Shown here piece by piece: positions 1-8,979 of a DNA stretch of 64,000 nucleotides (position 1 is its first letter; every line of letters starts with the position of its first letter). This DNA comes from JAGVSR01 sp031413815. GTDB lineage: Bacteria; Pseudomonadota; Alphaproteobacteria; Rhizobiales; Hyphomicrobiaceae. The position numbers and the translations under genes are program-made. The notes beneath the pieces were generated by a model. It was not told where the DNA came from, did not search any database, and saw only the letters and a program-made list of their open reading frames with translations. The stretch covers positions 1-64,000 of the forward strand of contig JANOFU010000018.1 in the NCBI GenBank assembly GCA_031413815.1, in the 5' to 3' direction.

Positions 1-42
1 TCCGGATCGCAAGATCGCGGAGTGCGGAAGCCGTGAACAAAA

Positions 43-194
43 CTCCGTCATCCCGGACAAGCGACGCCCCTACGCGTCGCGCAGATCCGGGACCCAGCAC
101 AAAACTGCCGAAGGCACAAAAATCATGACGGCTTCGCCGCCATCTCTCCTGGGTCCCGGCTCTCGCCGCGAAGGACGTCTCGGCCGGGATGACA
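43..194. repeat. Inverted pair of dispersed intergenic repeat units
   Basis: Two related units face each other. One at about 43-96 begins CCGTCATCCCGGAC and ends ATCCGGGACCCAG; the other at about 147-194 begins CTGGGTCCCGGCTC and ends GGCCGGGATGACA. Units of this TCATCCCGG...CCGGGATGA type are abundant between genes in Hyphomicrobiales genomes (known pattern, recalled). A related half-unit is at 52514-52535. Whether it is transcribed with rho cannot be told. Confidence 0.6.
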
Positions 195-205
195 GAAAGT
201 CGAAC

Positions 206-218
206 GGTGTCTGGCACC
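206..218. repeat. 13-bp palindrome copy (GGTGTCTGGCACC)
   Basis: GGTGTCTGGCACC is a variant of the dispersed GGTGTCTGACACC palindrome also seen at 5595, 37545, 37565, 52560, 52581, 59285 and 63738. Here it stands alone in the rho leader region. Confidence 0.5.
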
Positions 219-313
219 GCAAATCGTCCCTGATCCTCGGAACGGCATGCGACGTGCCTCACCCCGCTGGGGCACGGCCACCACGCCAGAGCCAATTGAT
301 CTCACAGGGGCTT

Positions 314-340
314 TTGTTTTTACCGCGGTTCTGCTATAAG
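314..340 (+). promoter_or_regulatory. Possible promoter for rho
   Basis: TATAAG at 335-340 preceded by TTGTTT at 314-319 (15-bp spacing, short) lies about 200 bp before rho. This leaves a long leader. The boxes fit only loosely and no mapping data exist, so this is a candidate. The rest of 219-539 shows no convincing gene. Confidence 0.3.
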
Positions 341-539
341 TGCGCATCTACTGAATTTTTGTGGCCACCCCGGCTGCAAATTCGGCTGCCAAACGTCCGT
401 CATTGCGGACCGGCTGGCCCGGAATCGCGGGTTTCAACCGCGGTCATGTTTTCCCCATCGCACGACACACCCACACACTAAGCACGGCCCTCCCACTGCC
501 CCACCTCCCCTCCCGCCGTTGCCGTTTCGGAGCACGTTC

Positions 540-1805
540 ATGAAAGAAATGAAGCTCGAGGACCTCAAGCTTAAGTCCCCGACGGAGCTGTTAAGCTTCG
601 CGGAAGAGGTCGGCGTCGAGAACGCGAGCACGCTGCGCAAACAGGAATTGATGTTTGCCACGCTGAAACAGCTCGCCTCACAAGACACAGAAATTACCGG
701 CATCGGCGTGGTCGAAGTGCTGCAGGACGGCTTTGGCTTCCTGCGCTCGCCCGACGCCAACTATTTGCCCGGCCCCGACGATATTTACATCTCGCCGAGC
801 CAGATCCGCCGTTTTGCGTTACGCACCGGCGATACGGTTGAAGGCCAGATCAGAAGCCCGAAGGACGGCGAGCGCTATTTCGCCCTTCTCAAAGTCAATA
901 AGATCAATTTCGAAGACCCCGAAGCGACCAAGCACAAGATCCACTTCGACAACCTGACGCCGCTATACCCGACCAAGTGGCTGAAGATGGAAATCGAAGA
1001 TCCGACTATCAAGGATCTGTCGGCGCGTGTCATCGACGTGGTCGTGCCGCTCGGCAAAGGCCAGCGCGGTCTGATCGTGGCGCCGCCCCGCACCGGCAAA
1101 ACGATGCTGTTGCAGAACATCGCACACTCCATCACATCCAACCACCCCGAGTGCTACCTCATCGTTCTTTTGATCGACGAGCGGCCCGAAGAAGTCACCG
1201 ACATGCAGCGGTCGGTGAAGGGCGAGGTGATCGCTTCGACCTTCGATGAACCGCCGTCACGGCACGTGCAAGTTTCTGAAATGGTGATTGAAAAGGCCAA
1301 GCGCCTGGTCGAACACAAGCGCGACGTGGTGATTTTGCTGGACTCGATTACGCGTCTCGGTCGCGCTTACAACACCGTCGTTCCGTCTTCTGGCAAGGTG
1401 CTGACCGGCGGCGTCGATTCCAACGCTCTGCAACGCCCGAAGCGGTTCTTCGGTGCGGCACGTAACATTGAAGAAGGCGGCTCGCTGACCATCATTGCGA
1501 CAGCACTTGTCGACACCGGCTCGCGCATGGACGAAGTGATCTTCGAAGAGTTCAAGGGCACCGGTAACTCGGAAATCATCCTTGATCGCAAGGTCTCCGA
1601 TAAGCGCGTGTTCCCCGCGATCGACGTGTCGCGTTCTGGCACCCGCAAGGAAGACCTGCTGGTTCCCAAGGATCAGCTCAAGAAGGTTTACGTGCTGCGC
1701 CGCATCCTGAACCCAATGGGCACCATGGACGGCATCGAGTTCCTAATCGACAAGCTGAAATCCACCAAAACCAATGGCGAGTTCTTCCAGTCGATGAATA
1801 CATAA
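540..1805 (+). CDS. rho: Transcription termination factor Rho
   Basis: Hexameric RNA helicase that ends transcription of untranslated RNA. The 421-residue length is normal for the family. The N-terminal domain (about 1-50) is followed by an RNA-binding cold-shock-like domain (about 53-125, GFGFLR). The ATPase core has a P-loop APPRTGKT at 181-188 and a Walker B run ending ILLDSITR. The ATG at 540 is chosen because the protein then begins MKEMKLEDL, matching the conserved Rho start; an upstream in-frame ATG at 519 would add an unconserved tail. A strong hairpin follows directly. Its position near mnmE-mnmG-parAB is typical of alphaproteobacteria. Confidence 0.98.
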   Translation: MKEMKLEDLKLKSPTELLSFAEEVGVENASTLRKQELMFATLKQLASQDTEITGIGVVEVLQDGFGFLRSPDANYLPGPDDIYISPSQIRRFALRTGDTVEGQIRSPKDGERYFALLKVNKINFEDPEATKHKIHFDNLTPLYPTKWLKMEIEDPTIKDLSARVIDVVVPLGKGQRGLIVAPPRTGKTMLLQNIAHSITSNHPECYLIVLLIDERPEEVTDMQRSVKGEVIASTFDEPPSRHVQVSEMVIEKAKRLVEHKRDVVILLDSITRLGRAYNTVVPSSGKVLTGGVDSNALQRPKRFFGAARNIEEGGSLTIIATALVDTGSRMDEVIFEEFKGTGNSEIILDRKVSDKRVFPAIDVSRSGTRKEDLLVPKDQLKKVYVLRRILNPMGTMDGIEFLIDKLKSTKTNGEFFQSMNT

Positions 1806-1807
1806 CG

Positions 1808-1839
1808 AAAAAAGGGCCGCCTCATTGGGCGGCCCTTTT
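1808..1839. terminator. Bidirectional rho-independent terminator
   Basis: A 9-bp perfect stem (AGGGCCGCC at 1813-1821 with GGCGGCCCT at 1828-1836) is flanked by an A-run on the left and a T-run on the right. It can therefore stop both rho and the convergent desaturase gene. Confidence 0.9.
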
Positions 1840-1866
1840 GATTGGCAGCGTCTGATCGTCAAACGC

Positions 1867-3246
1867 TCAGCGCATACCACCCGCTCGCGACGCTGCGCTA
1901 TGGCGCGCAATGGCAGCTTTGTTATTCACGTCGGCCAATTCCAACGTATCATCCTGGACGCTGATCTCGCCGCCGGTCATTGCATAGCGTGGGCCCAGCA
2001 CTTCGAAGATCGACGGCCGCTCTTCGGTCCCACGCCCCAACACACCCTCAACGGTCCGGCCATGTTCGCGATACTCAGGATCGGTTTGCAACAGAGTCTC
2101 GTGCAGGTCCTTCAGCTTGTAGTGCGGCACGGAGCAATACAGGTGATGCGGCAGGTGGTAGTCCATCCCCCAGGGGAACACGAGGAAACGCGTCACCGGG
2201 TTGACCAGAAAAATGCGCGAATTGGTCAGCCGGCCGCGATCTGCATTGCCATGCTGAAACCACTCCCGCGCCACCATGAACAGCGGGAACGTCGTGAACA
2301 GCGGCAGAATCCACAGCAGGCCAAAGTAGCCCCAAGCCGGCGCGCCGGTGGCGTAGCAGATGAATGTCAACGCGCCGTAGAGCAGCCCCAAGAAGCCTAT
2401 GCGGCCTATGGCCGTCGCCCGGTGCGAGATAACCGGGTCAATGCGGCTCTGCGCAAAATGGTCGTCCGGGATCAAGGCCATATAGCCAAGGATCGCGGCT
2501 GTCGCGGCGATGTGCAAAACGAGCGCAGCGGACCAGAGCTCATTGGCGACGCAATAGACAGCAGCAAACGGCAGCCCAACGGCATAGAGCGCCCCCAACC
2601 GGACGACCCACGGCGATCCCATCTTTTCTGCGTTGGCATAAGGATTGGTATCGGAGCCGATCGCACTGTAACGCGCGCGCGCGGCAATGTATTTCACGAG
2701 ACGAACCGGGTTCATCTGCTTGATAAAAGCGACCGTCAGTTCGATATGGGTCAGAGGGAAATCGAGCCAGTGCCCCGAGTCGTGCGCTTGCGCAAAGTTC
2801 GGATCGCGCACCGGATCATTGACGAACTGGTGATGTGCCAAGTGGTGCAGCCGGAACGCATAGGTCGACGTGTAGATGGGGAATGCGCCGAACCAATCGG
2901 CGATGAGCTCGTTGCGCTTTCGGTCAGCAAACAGCGTGTAGTGGGTGGCTTCGTGGATCAAGCCGCCGAGCTGATGCTGGAAGCCGCCGATGATGATCAC
3001 GGCCAGAAACGTCGCCGGCGCTGTCAACCACAAACCAAGGCCCGAAGATGCTGCGTAAGAGTACGCCCAAAGGGTACCAACCAGCGTGGCGATGAAAATC
3101 GCATAGTTCATCGCGAGGTAGCGGAAGTTGGTATGGTTGTCGCGTTGCTTCAGCGATTGCAATTGAGCCGCGACTGTTCGTTTCACGGACTTTTCGGGAT
3201 TTGGCCCAGCGGCCAACGCACCTGCCATTTGCGGCATCCCAGACAT
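1867..3246 (-). CDS. Fatty acid desaturase family membrane protein
   Basis: Membrane di-iron desaturase or hydroxylase of 459 residues. Three histidine boxes are visible: HEATH near residue 98, HHLAHH near 134 and HLPHH near 364, with hydrophobic segments around 48-70, 77-95, 215-255 and 285-330. This is the classic HX3-4H, HX2-3HH, HX2-3HH pattern that ligates the iron pair. The substrate is unclear; lipid, carotenoid or sphingolipid acyl chains are all possible. The ATG at 3246 is preferred, with GAGG about 8 nt upstream; a GTG at 3264 is the alternative. It is a single gene convergent with rho. Confidence 0.85.
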   Translation of the reverse strand: MSGMPQMAGALAAGPNPEKSVKRTVAAQLQSLKQRDNHTNFRYLAMNYAIFIATLVGTLWAYSYAASSGLGLWLTAPATFLAVIIIGGFQHQLGGLIHEATHYTLFADRKRNELIADWFGAFPIYTSTYAFRLHHLAHHQFVNDPVRDPNFAQAHDSGHWLDFPLTHIELTVAFIKQMNPVRLVKYIAARARYSAIGSDTNPYANAEKMGSPWVVRLGALYAVGLPFAAVYCVANELWSAALVLHIAATAAILGYMALIPDDHFAQSRIDPVISHRATAIGRIGFLGLLYGALTFICYATGAPAWGYFGLLWILPLFTTFPLFMVAREWFQHGNADRGRLTNSRIFLVNPVTRFLVFPWGMDYHLPHHLYCSVPHYKLKDLHETLLQTDPEYREHGRTVEGVLGRGTEERPSIFEVLGPRYAMTGGEISVQDDTLELADVNNKAAIARHSAASRAGGMR

Positions 3247-3486
3247 GTCAAACCTCAACTCCACTTCGCTCAGCGCGTCCAGCGCCAGTCTTTGAGCGAT
3301 AGCTACAAGTCAGACCGCGCCCTGGCAGTTCCATGTGGGACAAGGGCGAGAACGGATCAGTTGGCCTATCAAACATGACCAAGCCAGCAATATAACCACA
3401 TCAGCCAACCTTCGTTAAGAAGCTGATAACGGTGCGTATAATGCCGTTGGAGTTGATGTTAAACCGAAAGCTGTTGGCCGCACAAC

Positions 3487-5523
3487 TTATGATCGGAGTT
3501 GAGATACATCGGGCAATGCCGCGGACAGTGCGACAGGATCGGTGACGGGTGGCGAACATTGCCTCCCAGAGCAAACGTAAGCTGCGGCTTTCGCGCCGAC
3601 AGGCCGCTTGCTCTCAAAGACGGCCAGACCAGAGTTGCTGATGGTACTCAACGGTCCGCATAGCTCCACTGTTCCAGGTAGGGAATGCAGGTGGAGGGCC
3701 TTCTGCAGCGGCTGAACGGACTCCGTGTCCGGCCCAACAATAACAACAAGTTGCGGAGCAATGAGATCCAGCGCGCTGGCCAGCAAGCCGGTATGTCCGA
3801 CGATGTTGCGGCCGATATCCCCGGTAAACGCGGACACGATATCCTGGGCGCGCTGTTCGAAACGGAGGTCACCTGTCAGTTGTGCAAGTGCCGCGAGATT
3901 CGCCACCATCGTCCCATTGGCGTTGGGGACCGCGTCGTCGGCCGCCGCTTTGAGACGCACGATGACGTCGGTGGTGTCGTCGGCAGAGGTGGCGTACCCG
4001 CCGGACTCCGCCACCCAATAATGCCGGTCGAGCACATCCGTCCACGCCACCGCCCGTTTAAAGTAGCTTTGATCCAAAGTTGCTTGATAAAGCCGGAGCG
4101 CCGCCCAGATCATGTTGGCGTAGTCGGCAGCTGTCGCCGGTGCGTTGGCGCGGCCCGCACGCCACGAATGCTTGAGGCGTGGCCCGATCGACAACTTTGT
4201 TTCAACAAACCGGAACGCGGTCGTCGCCAACTCCAGCCAGCCGGGCCGCTCAAACACCTGCGACGCCCGCGCCAGTGCGCCGATCATCAAACCGTTCCAG
4301 TCGGCCAGCACCTTGTCGTCCCAGCCCGGCCGGATGCGGCCGACGCGCCGCGCGAGCAGCTTTTTCCGCAAGCCAGCGAGCCGGGTTTCATCGGCATCAG
4401 AACGCAACGCCAGTCCGTTCAGCCGGTTGAGGATCGTGTGCCCTTCCCAATTTCCCTCCGGACTGACGTCATAGACCGAGGCGAAGAACGCCGCGTCTGC
4501 GGCCCCCAGAACTCCCAGGATCTCCGCCGCAGACCAGACGTAAAATTTGCCCTCAACGCCTTCGCTGTCAGCGTCGAGCGAGGCGGCAAACCCGCCCCCT
4601 TCAGCGATCATCTCGCGCGCCAGCCACGCGACGGTTTCTTCAATCCGCACCTTGAACAGCGGTTCGTGCGTCTCGCGCCAGGCTTCCGTCAGCAAGTCGA
4701 CCAGCAGCGCGTTGTCGTACAGCATTTTTTCGAAGTGCGGAGCCAGCCACCGGTCATCGACCGAATAGCGCGCGAAACCTCCCCCCAAGTGATCGTAGAT
4801 TCCGCCTTGGCAAATGTTGGTGAGCGTCGTGGTAACCGCCCGCCGGGCGTCCGGATTGCCGTAGCGAATGCCACCCCGCCAGAGGAACCAGAAGAAACTC
4901 CACTGTGGAAACTTCGGCGCGCCCTGGATGCCGCCACGCTCGACATCGACAAGCTGCAGCATCTTCGCCGTCAGGTCTTTGAGCAGCGCATCGGAGATGT
5001 CGGGGCCGTCGCCATCACTCGTGCGCGTCAGCGCCGATGTCAGCGCGCTGGCGTTGTTTGCGATCCTCTCCGGCTCTGTGCGGTAGATTTGTTCGATCTG
5101 GTGCAGCACATCGACAAACGCTGGCCGGCCCCATTGCGATCGCGGCGGGAAATATGTTCCGCCCCAGAACGGCCGGGCCTCCGGATCGAGGAACATGGTC
5201 AGCGGCCAGCCGCCTTGCTGGCCGAGCCGGTGCAAAGCACCCATGTAGATCGCGTCGATGTCGGGCCGTTCTTCGCGGTCGACTTTGATATTGACGAACA
5301 GCTCATTCATGACGGCGGCCGTAGCGCCATCCTCAAAGCTCTCGTGCGCCATGACGTGGCACCAATGACAGGCCGCGTAGCCGACCGAAAGCAGGATCGG
5401 TTTGCCGGTCCGCTGCGCTTCCGCCAGCGCTTCGGGACCCCACGCCCACCAGTGGACGGGATTGTCTTTGTGCTGCAGCAAGTACGGACTGGTTTCACGG
5501 CCCAGGCGGTTTTCGCTCATCAT
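3487..5523 (-). CDS. Thioredoxin-domain protein of the DUF255 / YyaL (spermatogenesis-associated 20) family
   Basis: A large 678-residue protein of the DUF255 family. It starts with a thioredoxin-like domain (about 1-165) holding the CHWC motif at residues 52-55. An alpha/alpha-toroid (six-hairpin glycosidase-like) domain follows, including LADWNGLMIGAL and HFEKMLYDNALL. The N-terminal residues MSENRLGRETSPYLLQHKDN are strongly conserved in the family. The biological role is not established; a redox or sugar-related function has been guessed from the folds. It is a single gene, divergent from mnmE, with two consecutive ATG codons at its start. Confidence 0.9.
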   Translation of the reverse strand: MMSENRLGRETSPYLLQHKDNPVHWWAWGPEALAEAQRTGKPILLSVGYAACHWCHVMAHESFEDGATAAVMNELFVNIKVDREERPDIDAIYMGALHRLGQQGGWPLTMFLDPEARPFWGGTYFPPRSQWGRPAFVDVLHQIEQIYRTEPERIANNASALTSALTRTSDGDGPDISDALLKDLTAKMLQLVDVERGGIQGAPKFPQWSFFWFLWRGGIRYGNPDARRAVTTTLTNICQGGIYDHLGGGFARYSVDDRWLAPHFEKMLYDNALLVDLLTEAWRETHEPLFKVRIEETVAWLAREMIAEGGGFAASLDADSEGVEGKFYVWSAAEILGVLGAADAAFFASVYDVSPEGNWEGHTILNRLNGLALRSDADETRLAGLRKKLLARRVGRIRPGWDDKVLADWNGLMIGALARASQVFERPGWLELATTAFRFVETKLSIGPRLKHSWRAGRANAPATAADYANMIWAALRLYQATLDQSYFKRAVAWTDVLDRHYWVAESGGYATSADDTTDVIVRLKAAADDAVPNANGTMVANLAALAQLTGDLRFEQRAQDIVSAFTGDIGRNIVGHTGLLASALDLIAPQLVVIVGPDTESVQPLQKALHLHSLPGTVELCGPLSTISNSGLAVFESKRPVGAKAAAYVCSGRQCSPPVTDPVALSAALPDVSQLRS

Positions 5524-5594
5524 GATCTCCGGTTGCGGTGGGTGCCTTGCACCCGGCCGTTGCCTTGCGGACTTTCATGCTAGACTGAAATACG

Positions 5595-5607
5595 GGTGCC
5601 TGGCACC
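5595..5607. repeat. 13-bp palindrome copy (GGTGCCTGGCACC)
   Basis: GGTGCCTGGCACC lies 14 bp before the mnmE start codon, in the divergent gap to the DUF255 gene. It belongs to the dispersed GGTGTCTGACACC family in this window and could affect the mnmE leader. Confidence 0.5.
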
Positions 5608-5620
5608 GTCGCTGAGATCC

Positions 5621-7033
5621 ATGTCGAACCTCCATACCTCAACCATCTTTGCACTTTCGAGCGGTCCCGGGCGCGCTGGGGTTGCCGTGATCCGCGTGTC
5701 AGGGCCAGCGGCGGGCGCGGTACTTGATGCGATGGGTTCGCCAAAACCCAAACCGCGCGACGCCGCGTTTCGCACCATCAGACATCCTTTAACCGGTGAG
5801 GTGTTGGACCGCGCTGTGGTCCTGTTCTTCGCTGCACCCAAAAGCGAAACCGGCGAAGACGTCGCCGAATTCCAAGTCCATGGCGGTCGCGCGGTGGTGA
5901 CGGCCGTGTTGGCGGCACTGGGTCAGATCCCCGGATGCCGCATGGCTGAACCCGGCGAGTTTGCCCGCCGGGCGTTCGAGAACGGCAAACTTGATCTGGT
6001 CGAAATTGAAGCGCTCGCCGACCTGGTCGATGCCGAGACGGAATCTCAGCGTCGCTTGGCATTGCGATCGGGTGCCGTGCTTTCGGCGCTCTATGAAACC
6101 TGGCGCTCCAGGTTGATCGAGATTGCGGCGCTAACCGAAGCCGGCATCGATTTTTCGGACGAGGGCGACGTTGCAGTATCAGTATTTCAGGCGGCTCTTG
6201 ATCGGGCCAAGCCACTGCTGCACGACATTGAACGCCACCTCAGCGACGGTCACCGCGGGGAAATTCTCCGTGACGGCTTCCGCGTTGCGCTGCTAGGGCC
6301 GCCGAACGCCGGCAAATCGAGCTTGCTGAATGCACTCGCCCGGCGCGACGCCGCGATTGTATCGGAGGAGGCCGGCACGACCCGGGACGTCATCGAAGTC
6401 CGGCTCGATCTGGACGGCTATCCGGTAATCGTCTCAGATACGGCTGGTATCCGCGAGACCGTCGGCCTTGTCGAACGGGAGGGGATTCGGCGCAGTCTTG
6501 CCGCAGCGCGTGAGGCTGACCTCACGTTGTGGCTGAGCGAAACAGGAACCGGTCGGCTACCTGCAGACATTCCAGTGGCCGCCTGTTTGACCATTCGGAC
6601 CAAGTTGGATCTTGCGCCATGCCCTTCTCCCCTTGGAGAGAAGGTGGCCGAACGCCGGATGACGGGGCAGTGGCACGTGCAAGACCCCCTTACCCCTGCC
6701 TTCTCCCCAGGGGGAGAAGGAAATGAGGCTCTCGCCATTTCCTCCAAAACCGGCGCGGGGATGGACGGTTTAATCCGAGCCATATCCGTTCATGCCGCTC
6801 AATCGATTGGCGACAGCACCGGCGGTCAACTGCTGGCTCAGGTCCGGCACCGGTCGCACCTTGCGGCCGCGGCCGTGAACTTGCGCGAGTTCATGGCAGG
6901 CGACGCGGAGGCACTTGAACTGCGGGCCGAGGATGTGCGGCGTGCTGCGCACTCGTTGGGACGCATCACCGGCCGCGTCGATGTTGAGGACGTACTGGAC
7001 CAGATTTTTTCCAGATTTTGCATTGGGAAGTAG
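5621..7033 (+). CDS. mnmE: tRNA modification GTPase MnmE (TrmE) with an in-frame repeat-derived insert
   Basis: With MnmG it makes the (carboxymethyl)aminomethyl group on U34 of tRNA anticodons. The N-terminal folate-binding domain (about 1-120) begins TIFALSSGPGRAGVAVIRVSG. The G domain has P-loop GPPNAGKSS, DTAGIRE and TKLD (327-330), and the C terminus ends FCIGK, carrying the conserved cysteine. The protein has 470 residues, slightly more than the usual 440-455. The excess is about 34 residues just after TKLD, encoded by a palindromic genomic repeat (6620-6721), between the G4 and G5 motifs. All core motifs and the frame are kept, so the gene is probably functional. The ATG at 5621 gives the conserved start. 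Confidence 0.97.
   Translation: MSNLHTSTIFALSSGPGRAGVAVIRVSGPAAGAVLDAMGSPKPKPRDAAFRTIRHPLTGEVLDRAVVLFFAAPKSETGEDVAEFQVHGGRAVVTAVLAALGQIPGCRMAEPGEFARRAFENGKLDLVEIEALADLVDAETESQRRLALRSGAVLSALYETWRSRLIEIAALTEAGIDFSDEGDVAVSVFQAALDRAKPLLHDIERHLSDGHRGEILRDGFRVALLGPPNAGKSSLLNALARRDAAIVSEEAGTTRDVIEVRLDLDGYPVIVSDTAGIRETVGLVEREGIRRSLAAAREADLTLWLSETGTGRLPADIPVAACLTIRTKLDLAPCPSPLGEKVAERRMTGQWHVQDPLTPAFSPGGEGNEALAISSKTGAGMDGLIRAISVHAAQSIGDSTGGQLLAQVRHRSHLAAAAVNLREFMAGDAEALELRAEDVRRAAHSLGRITGRVDVEDVLDQIFSRFCIGK
6620..6721. repeat. Palindromic intergenic-type repeat inserted in frame inside mnmE
   Basis: Two hairpin units of the CCTTCTCCCC...GGGGAGAAGG type sit inside the coding sequence: CCTTCTCC to GAGAAGG at 6622-6644, and a second near-perfect stem at 6699-6720. 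Roughly 102 bp (34 codons) are translated as CPSPLGEKVAERR ... LTPAFSPGGEG, peptides that this repeat class typically yields. The same broad class lies between atpA and atpG. Confidence 0.85.
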
Positions 7034-7050
7034 TTGCAGCCGTTAAGCGC

Positions 7051-7066
7051 GGTTTCACGTGAAACC
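7051..7066. promoter_or_regulatory. parS: parS centromere site 1
   Basis: GGTTTCACGTGAAACC matches the 16-bp ParB-binding consensus TGTTTCACGTGAAACA at the 14 inner positions. It lies between mnmE and mnmG, about 2.6 kb before parA. ParB loads here to organise the origin region. Confidence 0.92.
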
Positions 7067-7107
7067 GCCACTGACGCCCTTGAGGATTTGCGCTAGAAGT
7101 TGCCCCC

Positions 7108-8979
7108 ATGAATGAGAACGTATTCGACGTCATAGTTGTCGGCGGAGGCCACGCAGGCACGGAAGCCGCGACGGTCGCGGCCCGTATGGGCGCGCGCACG
7201 GTGTTGGTCACCCATTCTTTTGCAACCGTCGGGGAAATGTCGTGCAATCCGGCCATCGGCGGGCTCGGCAAGGGCCATCTGGTGCGCGAGATCGATGCCC
7301 TAGACGGCCTAATGGGCCGCGCCGCCGACCAGGCGGGCATTCAGTTCCGGCTGCTCAACCGCTCCAAGGGCCCCGCCGTCCAGGGCCCGCGCGCCCAGGC
7401 CGATCGCAAACTCTATCGCAAGGCCATTCAGCAGGCGATCCGCGAAACACCCAACCTCTCGATCCACGAAGGTGCCGTTGAGGACCTGATCGTCGAGAAT
7501 GGCAGCGTCACCGGGATCGTGACGGCCGAGGGCGAACAGCTGACAGCAGGCAGCGTTGTGCTGACCACAGGCACCTTCCTAAACGGCTTGATACACCTCG
7601 GCGAGACCCGTACGCCCGCGGGGCGGCACGGCGAGGCGCCAGCACTGAAGCTGTCAGAACGCCTCTATGCGATGGGTCTCCAGATGGGCCGGCTGAAGAC
7701 CGGAACTCCGCCGCGCTTAGATGGCCGCACGATCGATTGGGCGGCGCTCGAAATGCAGCCCGGCGACAATCCGCCGATGCCATTTTCATTCTTGACGCGC
7801 GAGATCACGACGCCGCAGATCTCCTGCGGGATCACGTCGACGACGGAAGCGACACATAAGGTGATCCGGGCCAATTTGCACCGTTCGCCCATGTATTCCG
7901 GACAGATTGAGAGCATCGGGCCGCGCTATTGCCCATCGATCGAAGACAAGGTTGTCCGGTTCGCCAACCGCGAAAAGCATCAGATTATCCTCGAACCGGA
8001 AGGTCTCGACGACGACACGATTTATCCCAACGGCATCTCAACGTCGCTTCCCGCTGAGGTCCAGGCCGCGTTTTTGAAGACCATGCCGGGGCTGGAAAAA
8101 GCGGTCATGAAGCGGCCGGGCTATGCCATCGAATATGACTACGTCGACCCCCGCGAATTGAAGCCGACGCTGGAAGTGAAACGCTTGGCCGGTTTGTTTT
8201 TGGCCGGCCAGATCAACGGCACCACGGGTTATGAAGAGGCCGGCGCCCAAGGCGTGATTGCTGGCCTCAACGCAGCCCTGATGGCCGGCGGCGGCCAGCG
8301 GTTTTTGATCGTCTCGCGGGCAGACGGCTATTGCGGCGTCATGATCGACGACTTGGTCAGCCGCGGCGTGTCGGAGCCTTACCGCATGTTCACATCGCGG
8401 GCCGAATATCGGCTGAAGCTGCGCGCCGACAACGCCGATCAACGCCTAACGCCTCTTGGGCTGGACCTGGGTTGTATTGGCGCGGAGCGGCGAGCCGCGT
8501 TTGAAGCCCGCGCACAAGCCCTGGAAACCGGCCGTCAGTTGCTGGAAGCCGCTTCGCTGACACCAACTGAAGCCGCTCAGCATGGCCTTGCCGTCAATCG
8601 CGATGGCCGCCGCCGCACAGCTTTCGAGTTGCTGTCTTTCCCATCCGTGTCCATGGCGGATCTGCGGCGGATCTGGCCTGACATCGGCAAAATCGATGGA
8701 AGCATTGCCGACCAGCTGGAAACGGACGCGCGATACGCTGCCTACGTCCGGCGGCAAGAACTCGATGTCGAAGCCCTGCGCCGCGACGAAGCCACGGCAA
8801 TCCCCGCAGACTTTGATTTCGCCACCATTCCTGGGCTGTCTAATGAAGCGCGCCAGAAGCTCGTGCAGATGTGCCCGGTGTCGCTGGCTCACGCCGGCCG
8901 CATTGACGGCATGACCCCGGCGGCGCTGACATTGGTGCTGATGGCCGTCAAAAAGGCTGGCAACCGGAAGTCCACATGA
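7108..8979 (+). CDS. mnmG: tRNA uridine-5-carboxymethylaminomethyl modification enzyme MnmG (GidA)
   Basis: FAD-dependent partner of MnmE in wobble uridine modification. The 623-residue length is normal for the long MnmG form. The N-terminal Rossmann motif VIVVGGGHAGTEAA (residues 7-20) binds FAD, and SCNPAIGGLGKGHLVREIDALDG is the family signature. The GTPPR and NGTTGYEEAGAQG motifs are present, as is the C-terminal helical domain. It follows mnmE after a gap holding parS. Its TGA overlaps the rsmG ATG (ATGA), so the two are translationally coupled. Confidence 0.98.
   Translation: MNENVFDVIVVGGGHAGTEAATVAARMGARTVLVTHSFATVGEMSCNPAIGGLGKGHLVREIDALDGLMGRAADQAGIQFRLLNRSKGPAVQGPRAQADRKLYRKAIQQAIRETPNLSIHEGAVEDLIVENGSVTGIVTAEGEQLTAGSVVLTTGTFLNGLIHLGETRTPAGRHGEAPALKLSERLYAMGLQMGRLKTGTPPRLDGRTIDWAALEMQPGDNPPMPFSFLTREITTPQISCGITSTTEATHKVIRANLHRSPMYSGQIESIGPRYCPSIEDKVVRFANREKHQIILEPEGLDDDTIYPNGISTSLPAEVQAAFLKTMPGLEKAVMKRPGYAIEYDYVDPRELKPTLEVKRLAGLFLAGQINGTTGYEEAGAQGVIAGLNAALMAGGGQRFLIVSRADGYCGVMIDDLVSRGVSEPYRMFTSRAEYRLKLRADNADQRLTPLGLDLGCIGAERRAAFEARAQALETGRQLLEAASLTPTEAAQHGLAVNRDGRRRTAFELLSFPSVSMADLRRIWPDIGKIDGSIADQLETDARYAAYVRRQELDVEALRRDEATAIPADFDFATIPGLSNEARQKLVQMCPVSLAHAGRIDGMTPAALTLVLMAVKKAGNRKST

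Noticed and set aside
125..481. Open frame of 118 codons upstream of rho
   Set aside because: It runs through the repeat units at 43-194 and shows no protein-like pattern.
1825..3378. A 517-codon plus-strand open frame over the desaturase gene
   Set aside because: The minus-strand frame carries the three histidine boxes; the plus frame is low-complexity in Arg/Gln and Pro and is a shadow.
3685..5583. A 632-codon open frame on the plus strand opposite the DUF255 gene
   Set aside because: It is antisense to a clear conserved protein and its translation shows no motif; long antisense frames are expected in GC-rich coding DNA.
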